Assembly (NCBI GenBank): GCA_964437425.1
Contig: CAYTGO010000013.1
Location: 1 to 63,389, forward strand
Origin: Scalindua sp964437425
GTDB taxonomy: Bacteria > Planctomycetota > Brocadiia > Brocadiales > Scalinduaceae
DNA: 63,389 nt
Direction of reading: 5' to 3'
Shown one piece after another: positions 8,501 to 16,151 of this stretch; positions within the stretch are counted from its first letter, which is position 1; each line of letters opens with the position of its first letter. Made by a program: the position numbers and the translations under genes. The notes under the pieces were generated by a model. That model made no database searches, was not told the origin of the DNA, and saw nothing but the letters and a program-made list of their open reading frames with translations.

Positions 8501-9551
8501 TGGTTATACTCCTGGCTACAAGAAAGCATAGAACAAACATTGCAATTGCAGAGCCGCCTGTCAACCCGGAATAGATGATAACAGAAATTGATTTTTCTGA
8601 AGATAACGCTGTAGCTTTTTTAAGAATTTCCTGGAGTTGGGCATCCTCGACTTTTTTAAAATCGTTAATGCGTCCTGTTGTGGTGGCAAAGGTGAATTCA
8701 GGTTTCAACCCGAAATTTCCACTCGCAAGGTTTTTGGATATTTGCTCGCGCAAATTATTCACTGCCTTAATATTTGACTCCATCATTTTTGCTTGAAACT
8801 CATTTCTGATTTTTTCTGTAATCTGGTATTTGAAAACTGCCAGTAAAGCCTCTTGTCCTTTAGATACCTGCATCCAGTTATCAATTTCTGATTGGGTGGC
8901 AGGTTTATTTCCGGCAACGAGACCAATTATGATTGCTCTCTCCTTGCCTGCCATTTCCTTGGCCATGATGAGATTGACACAGGCTGTAAATGGGAATGAC
9001 AGTTCAGAGTCTTTAATAATAACACTTGCCTCTTGAAATGTTCCCAGGATGTCGTCTATTATCTCGGCGTAAAGATTATTGGATTCGTTGTTTCCAATTG
9101 ACAGTGATGTGATTTTCTCTCTGATGGAGGGCAGCTTCCACAGTTTCCTTGAGGAAGCATTGGCATGTCTGGCAAATTTATAGCCAAGCTTTGCCATATC
9201 CAATGTTTTTGTGTAGTTATCCATGACATTGTAATACCTGTCTGTAAGCAGCCTCTGCTTCTCCATTAACTTTTTCATGCTACTTCCACTACTGGCAAGA
9301 TATCCGGCAGATGTTCCACGCTCTCTCTGCAATTGGTGTACAACCTGGTTAGCAACTACCATATAATCAGCAATACTCTTGATCTGCTCAGCCTGTTTTT
9401 TTGCATCAGATTCACGCAATAAAAGAATTGCCATGAATCCACCTACAATCAGGGCCGGGATTAGAGCCAATACCAGCAACTGCTTTATCAGTCCTGCTCC
9501 TGAGGATCGTTTAGGTTTTTTCTGCTTTGTAATAAGAGCTTCATCTTTCAT
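5535..9551 (-). CDS. NIT-domain hybrid sensor histidine kinase with three receiver domains
   Basis: A 1338-residue membrane hybrid kinase. Order: basic N-terminus, TM1 (about 25-45), a periplasmic helical region (about 55-320) with the nitrate/nitrite-sensing (NIT) signature QRERGTSAGYLASSG at about 74-88, TM2 (about 323-347), HAMP (347-400), GAF (about 425-565), a coiled coil (565-655), HisKA with phospho-acceptor H665 in ANMSHELRTP, HATPase_c with NFLANAFKFT, DTGIGIP and GGTGLGL, then three receivers. Predicted phospho-acceptor aspartates are D1001, D1123 and D1270. NIT domains in characterised regulators bind nitrate or nitrite, so a nitrogen-oxide signal is a reasonable guess. No separate response regulator gene adjoins it, so the output partner is unknown. 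Confidence 0.92.
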   Translation of the reverse strand: MKDEALITKQKKPKRSSGAGLIKQLLVLALIPALIVGGFMAILLLRESDAKKQAEQIKSIADYMVVANQVVHQLQRERGTSAGYLASSGSSMKKLMEKQRLLTDRYYNVMDNYTKTLDMAKLGYKFARHANASSRKLWKLPSIREKITSLSIGNNESNNLYAEIIDDILGTFQEASVIIKDSELSFPFTACVNLIMAKEMAGKERAIIIGLVAGNKPATQSEIDNWMQVSKGQEALLAVFKYQITEKIRNEFQAKMMESNIKAVNNLREQISKNLASGNFGLKPEFTFATTTGRINDFKKVEDAQLQEILKKATALSSEKSISVIIYSGLTGGSAIAMFVLCFLVARSITKPITTLSRAARSVAEGELDHNIKIKSGSEIGELVDSFNDMISNLRLTMEKNDTHDWLKTGQMELNVKMQGEQDIETLGNNIIGHLTEYLNAQVGILYMSDTDNRLKPIGSYAYVQGENTPNEFMPGEGLVGQAASEKKHILLTDYPDDSININSGLVEATPKQVLIFPLILNNTVRGVVELGSLLEFQDLHLTFLGQVAEGIAVALNTVISRNNTEVLLEQTQQQAEELQAREEALRQSNEELEENAIALKESESRLQSQQEELRQTNEEIEEQKEYVETKNKELQAAQNTIEERAQELEQSSKYKSEFLANMSHELRTPLNSILLLSRLLGDNKDGSLTEDQVESVNSINSSGNDLLELINDVLDLSKVESGKMDLQIEDMYLKDFCNNIKRNFQHIAKENGITLNIEIADGLPEHISTDEQRVEQIIKNFLANAFKFTSEGSITLQIARPNRSSDNAIDFSKSKLDKAKTVLFSVIDTGIGIPEEKQRVIFEAFKQADGSTSRKYGGTGLGLSISKELSGLLKGKIHMTSTHGKGSTFALYLPETFESETQTDEESTVLSEVKIVPKTDISKESEIEDNRKEIEENIKDDRKTIAGEDKSILIIEDDPVFLKILRDLTREHGFKCLVAGDGETGLQFADYYKPSGIILDLNLPGINGWTVMSRLKDNPESRHIPVHFISASDHKFDALKMGAIDYVTKPVSPEAIEQVFEKFNKIISKPVKDLLVVEDNPEQAEVISSIIGSGDVKTTTVSTAMEGYDHILTGKFDCMVLDISLPDMSGIELLSKIRKNEEIFQLPVIVYTGRDLTNEEKRIIDEYAATTIMKGEGSHRKLLDETTLFLHRVEAHLPETQRKLLRMIHDKEAVLTGKKILVVDDDMRNVFSIKKVLEDKGIEIVIGKNGKEGLTCLNDNPDVNLVLMDIMMPEMDGYTAIGELRKQDRFKTLPVIALTAKAMKGDRSKCIEAGANDYLAKPFDIDRLFSMLRVWLY

Positions 9552-9683
9552 TTGAGATTCCTATTGGTTCAGAGGAAATAGATACCAGACAATGTTATAT
9601 TATTGATTGTGCTGATAATCATAGTTCTTATCATTGCTAAGTCATTTCGTTGCTACTTGATTTGAAAATATGGATTGTAGCTT

Positions 9684-10748
9684 TCAATTAAATGTAGGCC
9701 ATTTGAAGAGATAATTTTGTTGGTATCCTGTCCATAAGTACATAAAACCCGGAAAATCATTATCTGCTGAGGCGTGTAGGCTAAACTTGATCGTTCGATT
9801 TCCAAATAAATTATCCATTGAACCTTCAAAAATTTCTGCCAGATCAAACATCTTTTTGTATTTTATAACTTTTGCTTCGGTTAAACCTGTTAAGTTCCTG
9901 GCTAATGTAATTGCGTCTTCAATATAGCCCAATTGGTCGACCAGTCCATTCTCCAATGCCTGTCTCCCTGTATATATTCTGCCATCCGCCAACGTTTTAA
10001 CATCTTCTACTTCCATATCTCTACCAGCGGCAATAATATTTACAAACCTTGAATACATTTCTTCAATAATGTCATACAAGACCTTTCTTTCAGCATCAGT
10101 CATCTTTTTTAGAGGTGAGCCGATACTCTTCATATCTCCTGATTTTATTGAATTATCTTCAATGCCGTATTTTTCTACAAGATTAGAGATATTGATAAGC
10201 GGCATGATTACTCCTATGCTTCCTGTAATTGTGGTAGGGTGAGAAATTATTTTGTCTGCAGCAGCTGAAATATAATATGCACCTGAAGCCGCAACATCCT
10301 GCATGCAGACGATTACCTTCTTGCCTGTTTCCTCTTTAAATTCTAAAACTTTCTTATAAATAATATCACTTGCTGTTATTCCTCCTCCGGGGCTGTTAAT
10401 TTCCAATACCACCGCTTTTATATCATTGTCATTCCGCGCCTGCTCAAGCTGCTGCTTTACGCTGTCAACAATGCTTGGTGTCTCCTGGAAAAGCTTCTTT
10501 GCAGATTGCCCGGTAATAACACCCTTTATCGGGATTAGAAGTATTTTGTCAGTACCGCTTCCTCCTATTACCTTCTCAGAAAGTTTTTTGGTACCTTCGA
10601 CTTTATCTTGTGTTGTTGTAAGGGCACCCTTTACTACGAAGAGACCCATCAGCGAAATAGATAACACTATACAGCAGAGAAAAAAGAATATTGCCAGTGA
10701 AGTCGAAATCCAAAAACCTACTCTGCTTTTTTTCTTATTTTCATCCAT
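9684..10748 (-). CDS. sppA: Signal peptide peptidase SppA (S49)
   Basis: A 354-residue single-domain (36K-type) S49 peptidase that degrades cleaved signal peptides in the membrane. A single transmembrane segment (about 12-38) anchors it. The catalytic dyad is visible: S155 in DVAASGAYY and K207 in KSGDMKSIGSP. The NSPGGG loop (about 118-123) and TGSIGVI are also family features. It lacks the duplicated domain of the E. coli enzyme, as is usual outside enterobacteria. It begins with ATG at 10748 and is followed after about 130 bases by the kinase on the same strand. Confidence 0.93.
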   Translation of the reverse strand: MDENKKKSRVGFWISTSLAIFFFLCCIVLSISLMGLFVVKGALTTTQDKVEGTKKLSEKVIGGSGTDKILLIPIKGVITGQSAKKLFQETPSIVDSVKQQLEQARNDNDIKAVVLEINSPGGGITASDIIYKKVLEFKEETGKKVIVCMQDVAASGAYYISAAADKIISHPTTITGSIGVIMPLINISNLVEKYGIEDNSIKSGDMKSIGSPLKKMTDAERKVLYDIIEEMYSRFVNIIAAGRDMEVEDVKTLADGRIYTGRQALENGLVDQLGYIEDAITLARNLTGLTEAKVIKYKKMFDLAEIFEGSMDNLFGNRTIKFSLHASADNDFPGFMYLWTGYQQNYLFKWPTFN

Positions 10749-10797
10749 AATAATAATGTGCTAATGTGATACTAAAATGTTTCTCTGTTTATATGTT

Positions 10798-11579
10798 TTA
10801 TGAAGACATAAATTCAGAACTCATATATTTCCAGTCACCATAACTTTCTCTAGTGTATGGAGGATACTCCACTCCAATGTAGTCAAGTGCCTTTCCTACC
10901 ATGAAGTCTATCTGGTCATCTATAGTTTTCGGATGGTAATAGTATCCGGGCATAGCAGGTAATATACAAGTTTGTGCTTTTGACAATTTTAACATGTTTT
11001 CAAGATGTATTGGTGTTAATGGCGTCTCACGAGGCATGACAACCAATTTTCTTCCCTCTTTAAGCGTAACACTTGCAGCACGTTGAATGAGATTTGATGC
11101 AATACCATTTGCTATTGAACAGAGTGTGTTCATACTGCATGGCGCTATAATCATTGCTCTGGTCTTTAATGTGCCGCTTGAAATGGATGCAGCNNNNNNN
11201 NNNNNNNNNNNNNNNNNNNNNNNNNNNNNNNNNNNNNNNNNNNNNNNNNNNNNNNNNNNNNNNNNNNNNNNNNNNNNNNNNNNNNNNNNNNNNATGGCGC
11301 TATAATCATTGCTCTGGTCTTTAATGTGCCGCTTGAAATGGATGCAGCTATATCTGATATGTGGTGATAGGTTATGCTGTGATTTTCCCTATCAATAAAC
11401 TTGCTAATGTTGAACTCATCCAGGTTTAAGGTAAGATTTAATTCACTTTCTATCACTTGTAAGGCTGCTTCTGACACACTTAAGTGAACAGAATATGATT
11501 TATCACTTAAGGCCTGTAAGATGCGTTGCCCATAAACTACACCACTAGCTCCTGTAATGCCGACTATTATATTTTCCAT
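10798..11579 (-). CDS. ubiX: UbiX family flavin prenyltransferase, interrupted by an assembly gap
   Basis: UbiX attaches a dimethylallyl group to FMN to make the prenylated-FMN cofactor of UbiD decarboxylases. The N-terminal part has VGITGASGVVYGQRIL, the FMN-binding start of the family; the C-terminal part has APCSMNTLCSIANGIASNL, VMPRETPLTPIHLENML and PAMPGYYYHP. The run of N at 11194-11293 splits it. Identical 55-base copies flank the gap (11139-11193 and 11294-11348); merging them gives one frame of 627 bases, 208 residues, with no stop, the normal length. The gene is therefore almost certainly intact. No ubiD partner is in the window. Confidence 0.92.
11139..11348. other. 100-N assembly gap flanked by a 55-base exact duplication
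   Basis: Bases 11139-11193 and 11294-11348 are identical and lie on either side of exactly 100 N. This is the usual product of scaffolding two contigs that overlap by a word too short to merge. Collapsing the copies restores the ubiX frame. It is not a biological repeat. Confidence 0.93.
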
Positions 11580-11771
11580 ATTTAGATGATACCCAATTAA
11601 ATTCTGAACTCGTAAAAACTGCTGTTACAATCCTTTATGTTCCTAATCGAAACATTATTACAAATTTTTACATGAATTTCTAATCAATTACTCTCTTTAT
11701 TTATTATTATAATCATTGCGAGGTAAACGTATATTTGGCGTGTATTGCTTAAGTGGTTTGTATACCATGAC

Positions 11772-12485
11772 TTACGATGGTTGCAGTGCGTAGATCTTTT
11801 GGATTACCAGGATATCATAAATGGCATGTGTGTATACCGCAATTCCCAAACCTCGAAAGATAAAGATCGCAGATAAAATAATCCCGGCAACTAAACGGAA
11901 TGAGAAACTGTGCATTGTGAATGTGTCGCCTGAAGCTCCAATGTAGTGCATGCTGGAGAAAATAAAGGCGCATATTAATATACTACAGAGTGAGCCAATA
12001 GCAGGATTGATTTTTAACGCTTTTACTATAATTAAGTAAGTAACACTTAAAAGCAGCATACGAAAGAGTATCTCTTCATATACTCCTGCACCTAAAGAGA
12101 TAATGATCCCCTTGATGAAGGTTTGTGCATATTGGTTTGTAATATCAAATGGCAGATACCCATGTACAAAGAACAGTATTACGTATCCAAGGGCAAAGCC
12201 ATAAGCCGCGCTTTCAAAAAGCATAGGAATAAAAATCTTACAGCTCAGACGGTTTTTTCTCTCAATATAAAAAATTGAGCAAAGGGAGATGATGATGATT
12301 AATGAATTGAACACCAGGGTTGCGCTATCTCCAAAAAGCTCAAATGGCTTTTTCACGATAACGTCAGCAGTGTTTTTTGTTTCAGTACCGTAGAGAACTA
12401 TGCCAATTTCATAAAAAACTAAAAGAGGCAAAATAAAAAGAAAGCTTTTCGGTAGATTCCTCGAACGTTTCAGATATTCATTCAT
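11772..12485 (-). CDS. CPBP family intramembrane glutamic endopeptidase
   Basis: A membrane protein of about 237 residues with around seven hydrophobic segments and the CPBP (Abi/CAAX-like) signature: the GAGVYEEILFRM motif with its Glu-Glu-x-x-x-Arg core, followed by FSSMHYIGA with the catalytic-type His. The family cleaves or processes membrane substrates; the substrate is unknown. I place the start at ATG 12485, whose bases overlap the uppP stop as ATGA, suggesting translational coupling. An upstream in-frame start at 12521 would overlap uppP by 40 bases and has no ribosome-binding site. The coupling suggests a role near cell-envelope lipid metabolism. Confidence 0.85.
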   Translation of the reverse strand: MNEYLKRSRNLPKSFLFILPLLVFYEIGIVLYGTETKNTADVIVKKPFELFGDSATLVFNSLIIIISLCSIFYIERKNRLSCKIFIPMLFESAAYGFALGYVILFFVHGYLPFDITNQYAQTFIKGIIISLGAGVYEEILFRMLLLSVTYLIIVKALKINPAIGSLCSILICAFIFSSMHYIGASGDTFTMHSFSFRLVAGIILSAIFIFRGLGIAVYTHAIYDILVIQKIYALQPS

Positions 12486-13306
12486 ATGAAGAAAAGGATT
12501 ACAAACAACCCAACTGGCCAACAGTAATAGGAAAAAAGATGTAGTTTGCCGTTATTGACAACTCTTATTAAGACGCGTAGAGAAATGTAACCGGATATCG
12601 CGGCAACAACACTTCCGATTATGAGAAAAGAAATTTCTCCGCTTTTGAGAGTAATGGTCTCTTTTGCCATCATCGCCATAGCTCCCAAAATCGCAGGTAT
12701 TACCAGTAGAAATGAGAACCTTGCAGCAGTTTCTCTGTCAACACCCCTGAACATTGCCGAGGCAATTGTTGTACCTGACCTGGATATGCCGGGGGTTATT
12801 GAAAGTCCCTGAACAGCACCAATTATCAAAGCGTCAACAACCCCCAAACCCTTTTTACTACTTTTGGTCTTTATAAAATCAAATTTAGTAAACCAAACTA
12901 CCGTACCGGTCACGATTAGCATATATCCTGCAATTCCGGGTTTACTGAAAAGAGATTCAAATGCATTTCTAAAGGAGAATGCTATTATGACTGTAGGTAT
13001 TGTGCCGATTGCTATCAGAAGAAAGAGGCGAGTATGAGGGTCGTTCTTGAAAATGCTAATAATACTTTCACCAGAGAAGAGTTTTTTGCAGGACAGGAAA
13101 GCACTTTTTAACATCATAAAAATGTCTTTGTAGAAAACGCAGAAAATGGCCAATAGTGTACTGAAATGTAACGCTATTTCCCAAATAACACCCTGGGTTT
13201 CAACGTCCAGGAAACCCTTGCATATTACGAGATGGCCAGAGCTACTGATCGGTAAAAATTCTGTTAAGCCCTGTATCAGTCCCAGTATTATTGCTTTTAT
13301 TAACAT
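12482..13306 (-). CDS. uppP: Undecaprenyl-diphosphatase UppP/BacA
   Basis: A 274-residue polytopic membrane enzyme that dephosphorylates undecaprenyl diphosphate so that the lipid carrier for peptidoglycan and surface polysaccharides can be reused. The two repeat motifs are clear: GLTEFLPISSSGHLV near residues 12-28 and PGISRSGTTIASAMF near 175-190, with the catalytic Glu and the SGH/RSG residues present. Length is normal. It is first in a two-gene unit with the CPBP protease, with which its stop codon overlaps. Confidence 0.95.
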   Translation of the reverse strand: MLIKAIILGLIQGLTEFLPISSSGHLVICKGFLDVETQGVIWEIALHFSTLLAIFCVFYKDIFMMLKSAFLSCKKLFSGESIISIFKNDPHTRLFLLIAIGTIPTVIIAFSFRNAFESLFSKPGIAGYMLIVTGTVVWFTKFDFIKTKSSKKGLGVVDALIIGAVQGLSITPGISRSGTTIASAMFRGVDRETAARFSFLLVIPAILGAMAMMAKETITLKSGEISFLIIGSVVAAISGYISLRVLIRVVNNGKLHLFSYYCWPVGLFVILFFI

Positions 13307-13508
13307 TCGCTTAGGGTATTATAAATATCGCTCAAATGAGGCAGGTGAAATGATGGGAAGTATAGCAGTCACAAAATTTAGTGTCAATAAATTTTGCGCA
13401 AGTAGTGGTAAAATCAACACTATGAATAAGACAATTAAGGAGAGTGAACAGAGCGCAATTTTCACACTGGCTTTAATTTGATTTGCTTTTTTGAATTTTA
13501 AAATAATG

Positions 13509-13536
13509 TTGACAAAGATACCGAGTGTGTTAGAAT
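13509..13536 (+). promoter_or_regulatory. Sigma-70-type promoter for the bifunctional-nuclease gene
   Basis: TTGACA (13509-13514), a 16-base spacer and TAGAAT (13531-13536) precede the gene by about 40 bases, in the divergent region between uppP and this gene. Initiation near 13543 would give a short leader. Confidence 0.68.
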
Positions 13537-13576
13537 TTTTGAGGTATTATCAATATTTTTTGAGGGAAATAATGTG

Positions 13577-13984
13577 ATGGTTCACATGGAATTATCAAGG
13601 ATAATGATATCTGAAACAAGCGACCATCAGATAATTGTTCTTAAGGAAAAGGGCGGGCAAAGAAGTTTTCCTATAGTTATAGGTTTGCATGAGGCATGGG
13701 CCATTGACAGAGCAGTTAAAGAGATACCAACGCCAAGGCCGCTTACACATGACTTACTCTCAAGTGTGATAATGCAGTTAAGTGGGGGTGTTGATAGAAT
13801 AGAAATCAGCGATCTGAAGAATAATACTTTTTATGCGAAAATAGTCATTAAGCAAAATGGTACTCCTTTAGAGATAGATTCAAGGCCAAGTGATGCGATT
13901 GCATTGGCTATGCAGGACAACACTCCAATATATGTAGCAAAGACGGTTCTCGAAGAAGTCTGTAAGTGGGACAACTTAGAGTAA
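13577..13984 (+). CDS. Bifunctional nuclease (BFN/DUF151) domain protein
   Basis: A protein of about 135 residues made almost wholly of the BFN domain, named after plant proteins with DNase/RNase activity and common as a stand-alone protein in bacteria. Recognisable are the IVLKEKGGQRSFPIVIGLHEA strand-helix, ELPTP-like EIPTPRPLTHDLL and the conserved SRPSDAIALAM near residues 100-110. Its bacterial function is not settled. GTG at 13574 and ATG at 13577 are adjacent candidate starts, with GAGG upstream fitting either. It has its own promoter and is followed by the two tRNA genes. Confidence 0.88.
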   Translation: MVHMELSRIMISETSDHQIIVLKEKGGQRSFPIVIGLHEAWAIDRAVKEIPTPRPLTHDLLSSVIMQLSGGVDRIEISDLKNNTFYAKIVIKQNGTPLEIDSRPSDAIALAMQDNTPIYVAKTVLEEVCKWDNLE

Positions 13985-14065
13985 CTTAGATTTCAAACGT
14001 TTAAACTCAACCTTGTCAGATCTTTCATGATTTGAGAGGTTCGGATATATAAAAGCGGTTTTTCA

Positions 14066-14155
14066 GGAGGGATGGCCGAGTGGACGAAGGCGGCAGTCTT
14101 GAAAACTGCAGTCCTGGCAACGGGACCGTGGGTTCGAATCCTACTCCCTCCGCCA
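14066..14155 (+). tRNA. tRNA-Ser (anticodon TGA)
   Basis: The acceptor stem GGAGGGA pairs with TCCCTCC and the CCA end is encoded (14153-14155). The anticodon loop CTTGAAA gives TGA, and the long variable arm (class II) with GTTCGAATC in the T-arm is typical of serine tRNA. Confidence 0.97.
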
Positions 14156-14222
14156 AAACAAAAAGACGTACTTTGGTACACAAAGTTGTACAGGACAAAA
14201 GAGATATTTTCTTTTCGTTGTC

Positions 14223-14315
14223 GGAGAGGTGGCTGAGCGGCTGAAAGCGGTGGGTTGCTAACCCATTGTACTGCTTATAGCGGTACCCCGGGTTCGAATC
14301 CCGGCCTCTCCGCCA
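14223..14315 (+). tRNA. tRNA-Ser (anticodon GCT)
   Basis: The acceptor stem GGAGAGG pairs with CCTCTCC and CCA is encoded (14313-14315). The anticodon loop TTGCTAA gives GCT, with a long variable arm and GTTCGAATC in the T-arm. It lies 67 bases after the other serine tRNA, probably on the same transcript. Confidence 0.97.
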
Positions 14316-14406
14316 TTTGTTCATACCTTGATCAATCAACTTCTGATTATTTCGGTGTATTCCCTTTCGTTATAAAAGCATTCTGAACGGACGGCTACAG
14401 TGTCAT

Positions 14407-14925
14407 TCACTGGTCCGGTATGGATGATTTCTCTAATTTTAAGAGCCACTTCTTCAGAGGAATTCCTGACGAAAATCCTCCAAGTTTTCCATCCGTACGT
14501 ATTACACGATGACACGGAATTATTGGAGGTACCGGGTTTTTCCCGACCGCATTTCCTACTGCCCTTACTGCGTTTATATTCCCTATTTCGCTGGCAATCC
14601 ATTTATATGACCTGAGCTCTCCGTAAGGTATTTCACTTATTTTATTCCAAACCTTTCTTTGGAATACTGTTCCTACTCTTAAGTCTAATAAAGATTTGAA
14701 ATTTACTTTATTGTCGTTGAAGTAATCAAGCAGCTCATTTATTACACTCTTCAACTTTGCGTCATCTCTGATCGGCTTTTTTCTGAATTTTTTTCTCAGG
14801 AGTGATTTAAATCCGGCTTCTGAGATTTTTGAAAGATTAATAAAGCAGATGCCTTTAGATGTTTTTGCAACAAAGACAGGGCCGAATGGCGGGTTGAGGC
14901 AGGAGTAATGGATTATGTCTTCCAT
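14407..14925 (-). CDS. ogt: Methylated-DNA--protein-cysteine methyltransferase
   Basis: A 172-residue suicidal repair protein that moves the methyl group from O6-methylguanine to its own cysteine. The acceptor is C138 in the invariant PCHRVI, preceded by the helix-turn-helix with RAVGNAVGKNP and followed by KLGGFSSGIPLKKWLL. Length and the lack of an AraC-like N-terminal domain fit Ogt/MGMT. Its ATG overlaps the stop of the upstream membrane protease by one base (TGATG), implying translational coupling. Its end faces the tRNA genes. Confidence 0.95.
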   Translation of the reverse strand: MEDIIHYSCLNPPFGPVFVAKTSKGICFINLSKISEAGFKSLLRKKFRKKPIRDDAKLKSVINELLDYFNDNKVNFKSLLDLRVGTVFQRKVWNKISEIPYGELRSYKWIASEIGNINAVRAVGNAVGKNPVPPIIPCHRVIRTDGKLGGFSSGIPLKKWLLKLEKSSIPDQ

Positions 14926-15734
14926 CAGCTTTTATGACCAAAGGTCAGTCTGATTCCCTTTATAATGCCAATTATTATGGAAGTTATAAAGAGGATGGTT
15001 AACAACAGTGAAATGATATATGTGACTATTCTCCAGGAGTTTTCCAACGCTTGATCCCACCATTTATAACCAAGTAGTGATACTCCAAATAACTCAAGGA
15101 AAAACAAAATTGTTCCCAGGATAATAAAGCCCAGCACTATATACTTTATATCACGCTTATGCGGCGCCATAGATACCGTGAATATGATAGATGCAATTAT
15201 GAATAAAATAGAGCTTATACTATGGAATCCGATTTTCCAGAATGCACTAAGTGTCAGCCTTATCATATCCAGGAAGTTTCTTGCATAATCAAATACCAGC
15301 GACATGGAAAACGACATCTCATTCGGTAAGGATTCACTCACTTTAATGGGATTGCCGAGGATAATAGAAACTAAAACCAGGACAAAAGCGCAGCCAAAGA
15401 TAGGAGATATTGCTATGAAAAAATCAAAGAGATATGGGACTTTTGGCCTGTCGTGTTGAAAACCACCACTATTCTCAATCCTGAAAATATTAAGATCTTT
15501 TATGGTAGTGCCGGTAATCAGACAAAGGAAGGCATGGCTTAGTTCGTGAATTATAGTACCCGGAAAAAGAAACGATTTTACGATCTTTATGTTCAGGTAC
15601 TTCGACCACAGCTTTTCAATACCGAAGCTTGCGAAAATGATCACAATGAAACCGAAAGCAAAGGCCAAATATACCGTTGCGGGACTCCCAGTATGACGTG
15701 GATAAAGTTTATATAGTACGAAAAAAAGTAACAT
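14925..15734 (-). CDS. M50-like HExxH integral membrane metalloprotease
   Basis: A polytopic membrane protein of about 269 residues. The zinc motif H64-E65-L66-S67-H68 sits at the membrane face after two hydrophobic segments (PGTIIHELSHAF), as in the M50/site-2-protease-like group whose members cleave membrane proteins. Four further hydrophobic segments follow. I do not see the classical NxxPxxxLDG ligand motif of RseP-type enzymes, so it is a distant member or an inactive relative. ATG at 15734 is preferred over the TTG one codon upstream. Coupling to ogt is unusual and unexplained. Confidence 0.7.
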   Translation of the reverse strand: MLLFFVLYKLYPRHTGSPATVYLAFAFGFIVIIFASFGIEKLWSKYLNIKIVKSFLFPGTIIHELSHAFLCLITGTTIKDLNIFRIENSGGFQHDRPKVPYLFDFFIAISPIFGCAFVLVLVSIILGNPIKVSESLPNEMSFSMSLVFDYARNFLDMIRLTLSAFWKIGFHSISSILFIIASIIFTVSMAPHKRDIKYIVLGFIILGTILFFLELFGVSLLGYKWWDQALENSWRIVTYIISLLLTILFITSIIIGIIKGIRLTFGHKS

Positions 15735-15943
15735 CAATTTCTTGTTTTTACTCTTTTAGTGTGATATTGGCTAACAGATTTGCAGACTAACAAACCTCAA
15801 TAAAGATGTCAATTATATAATAACACGTCTTTATGGGCAAAAATAAAGGCTATAAGAGGTTTTTTTGTTAAGTTTTACTTAGATGTGTCGATAATTATAA
15901 TAGTTGGTTGTAAGGAACTTGTTGTTTGTGGAGGTAGATGACA

Positions 15944-16120
15944 ATGTATGAACAGAATAATGCAGGTAATAGTGCCAAATTTACAGTAGAGGAGCTTTTG
16001 ACGATGTTCAAAACAGAAGCGCAGTCTATTTGTAAAGAACCTGAAGACATTCTTTCTATAGCAGAAAGTACATTGAGCGATTTTATTAAGAGCTATAGTA
16101 GATATGTAAGGCTTGTTTGA
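15944..16120 (+). CDS. Small hypothetical protein
   Basis: A 58-residue acidic protein, unrecognised. It has a polar Asn-rich start, then two predicted amphipathic helices (about 14-30 and 33-55), and no cysteines or membrane segment. Two in-frame ATGs exist at 15938 and 15944; the GGAGG at 15930-15934 is only three bases from the first but nine from the second, so 15944 is preferred. The clear ribosome-binding site supports a real gene. It is convergent with ftcD, 31 bases away, and has no close neighbours on its own strand. Confidence 0.6.
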   Translation: MYEQNNAGNSAKFTVEELLTMFKTEAQSICKEPEDILSIAESTLSDFIKSYSRYVRLV

Positions 16121-16151
16121 AAAGATAAGCCCCTGGAGTTGATATTTCAGA

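Noticed and set aside
11139..11348. True tandem duplication in ubiX
   Set aside because: The copies are identical and separated by exactly 100 N, which indicates scaffolding overlap rather than biology.
14025..14339. Minus-strand reading frames across the tRNA-Ser pair
   Set aside because: Frames starting inside or across tRNA genes translate to the familiar RGRDSNPGYR-type false protein, since the tRNA sequences themselves explain the open frame.
14336..14602. Minus-strand frame overlapping the end of ogt
   Set aside because: ogt is complete in its own frame with a normal C-terminus; the second frame is low-complexity and has no ribosome-binding site.
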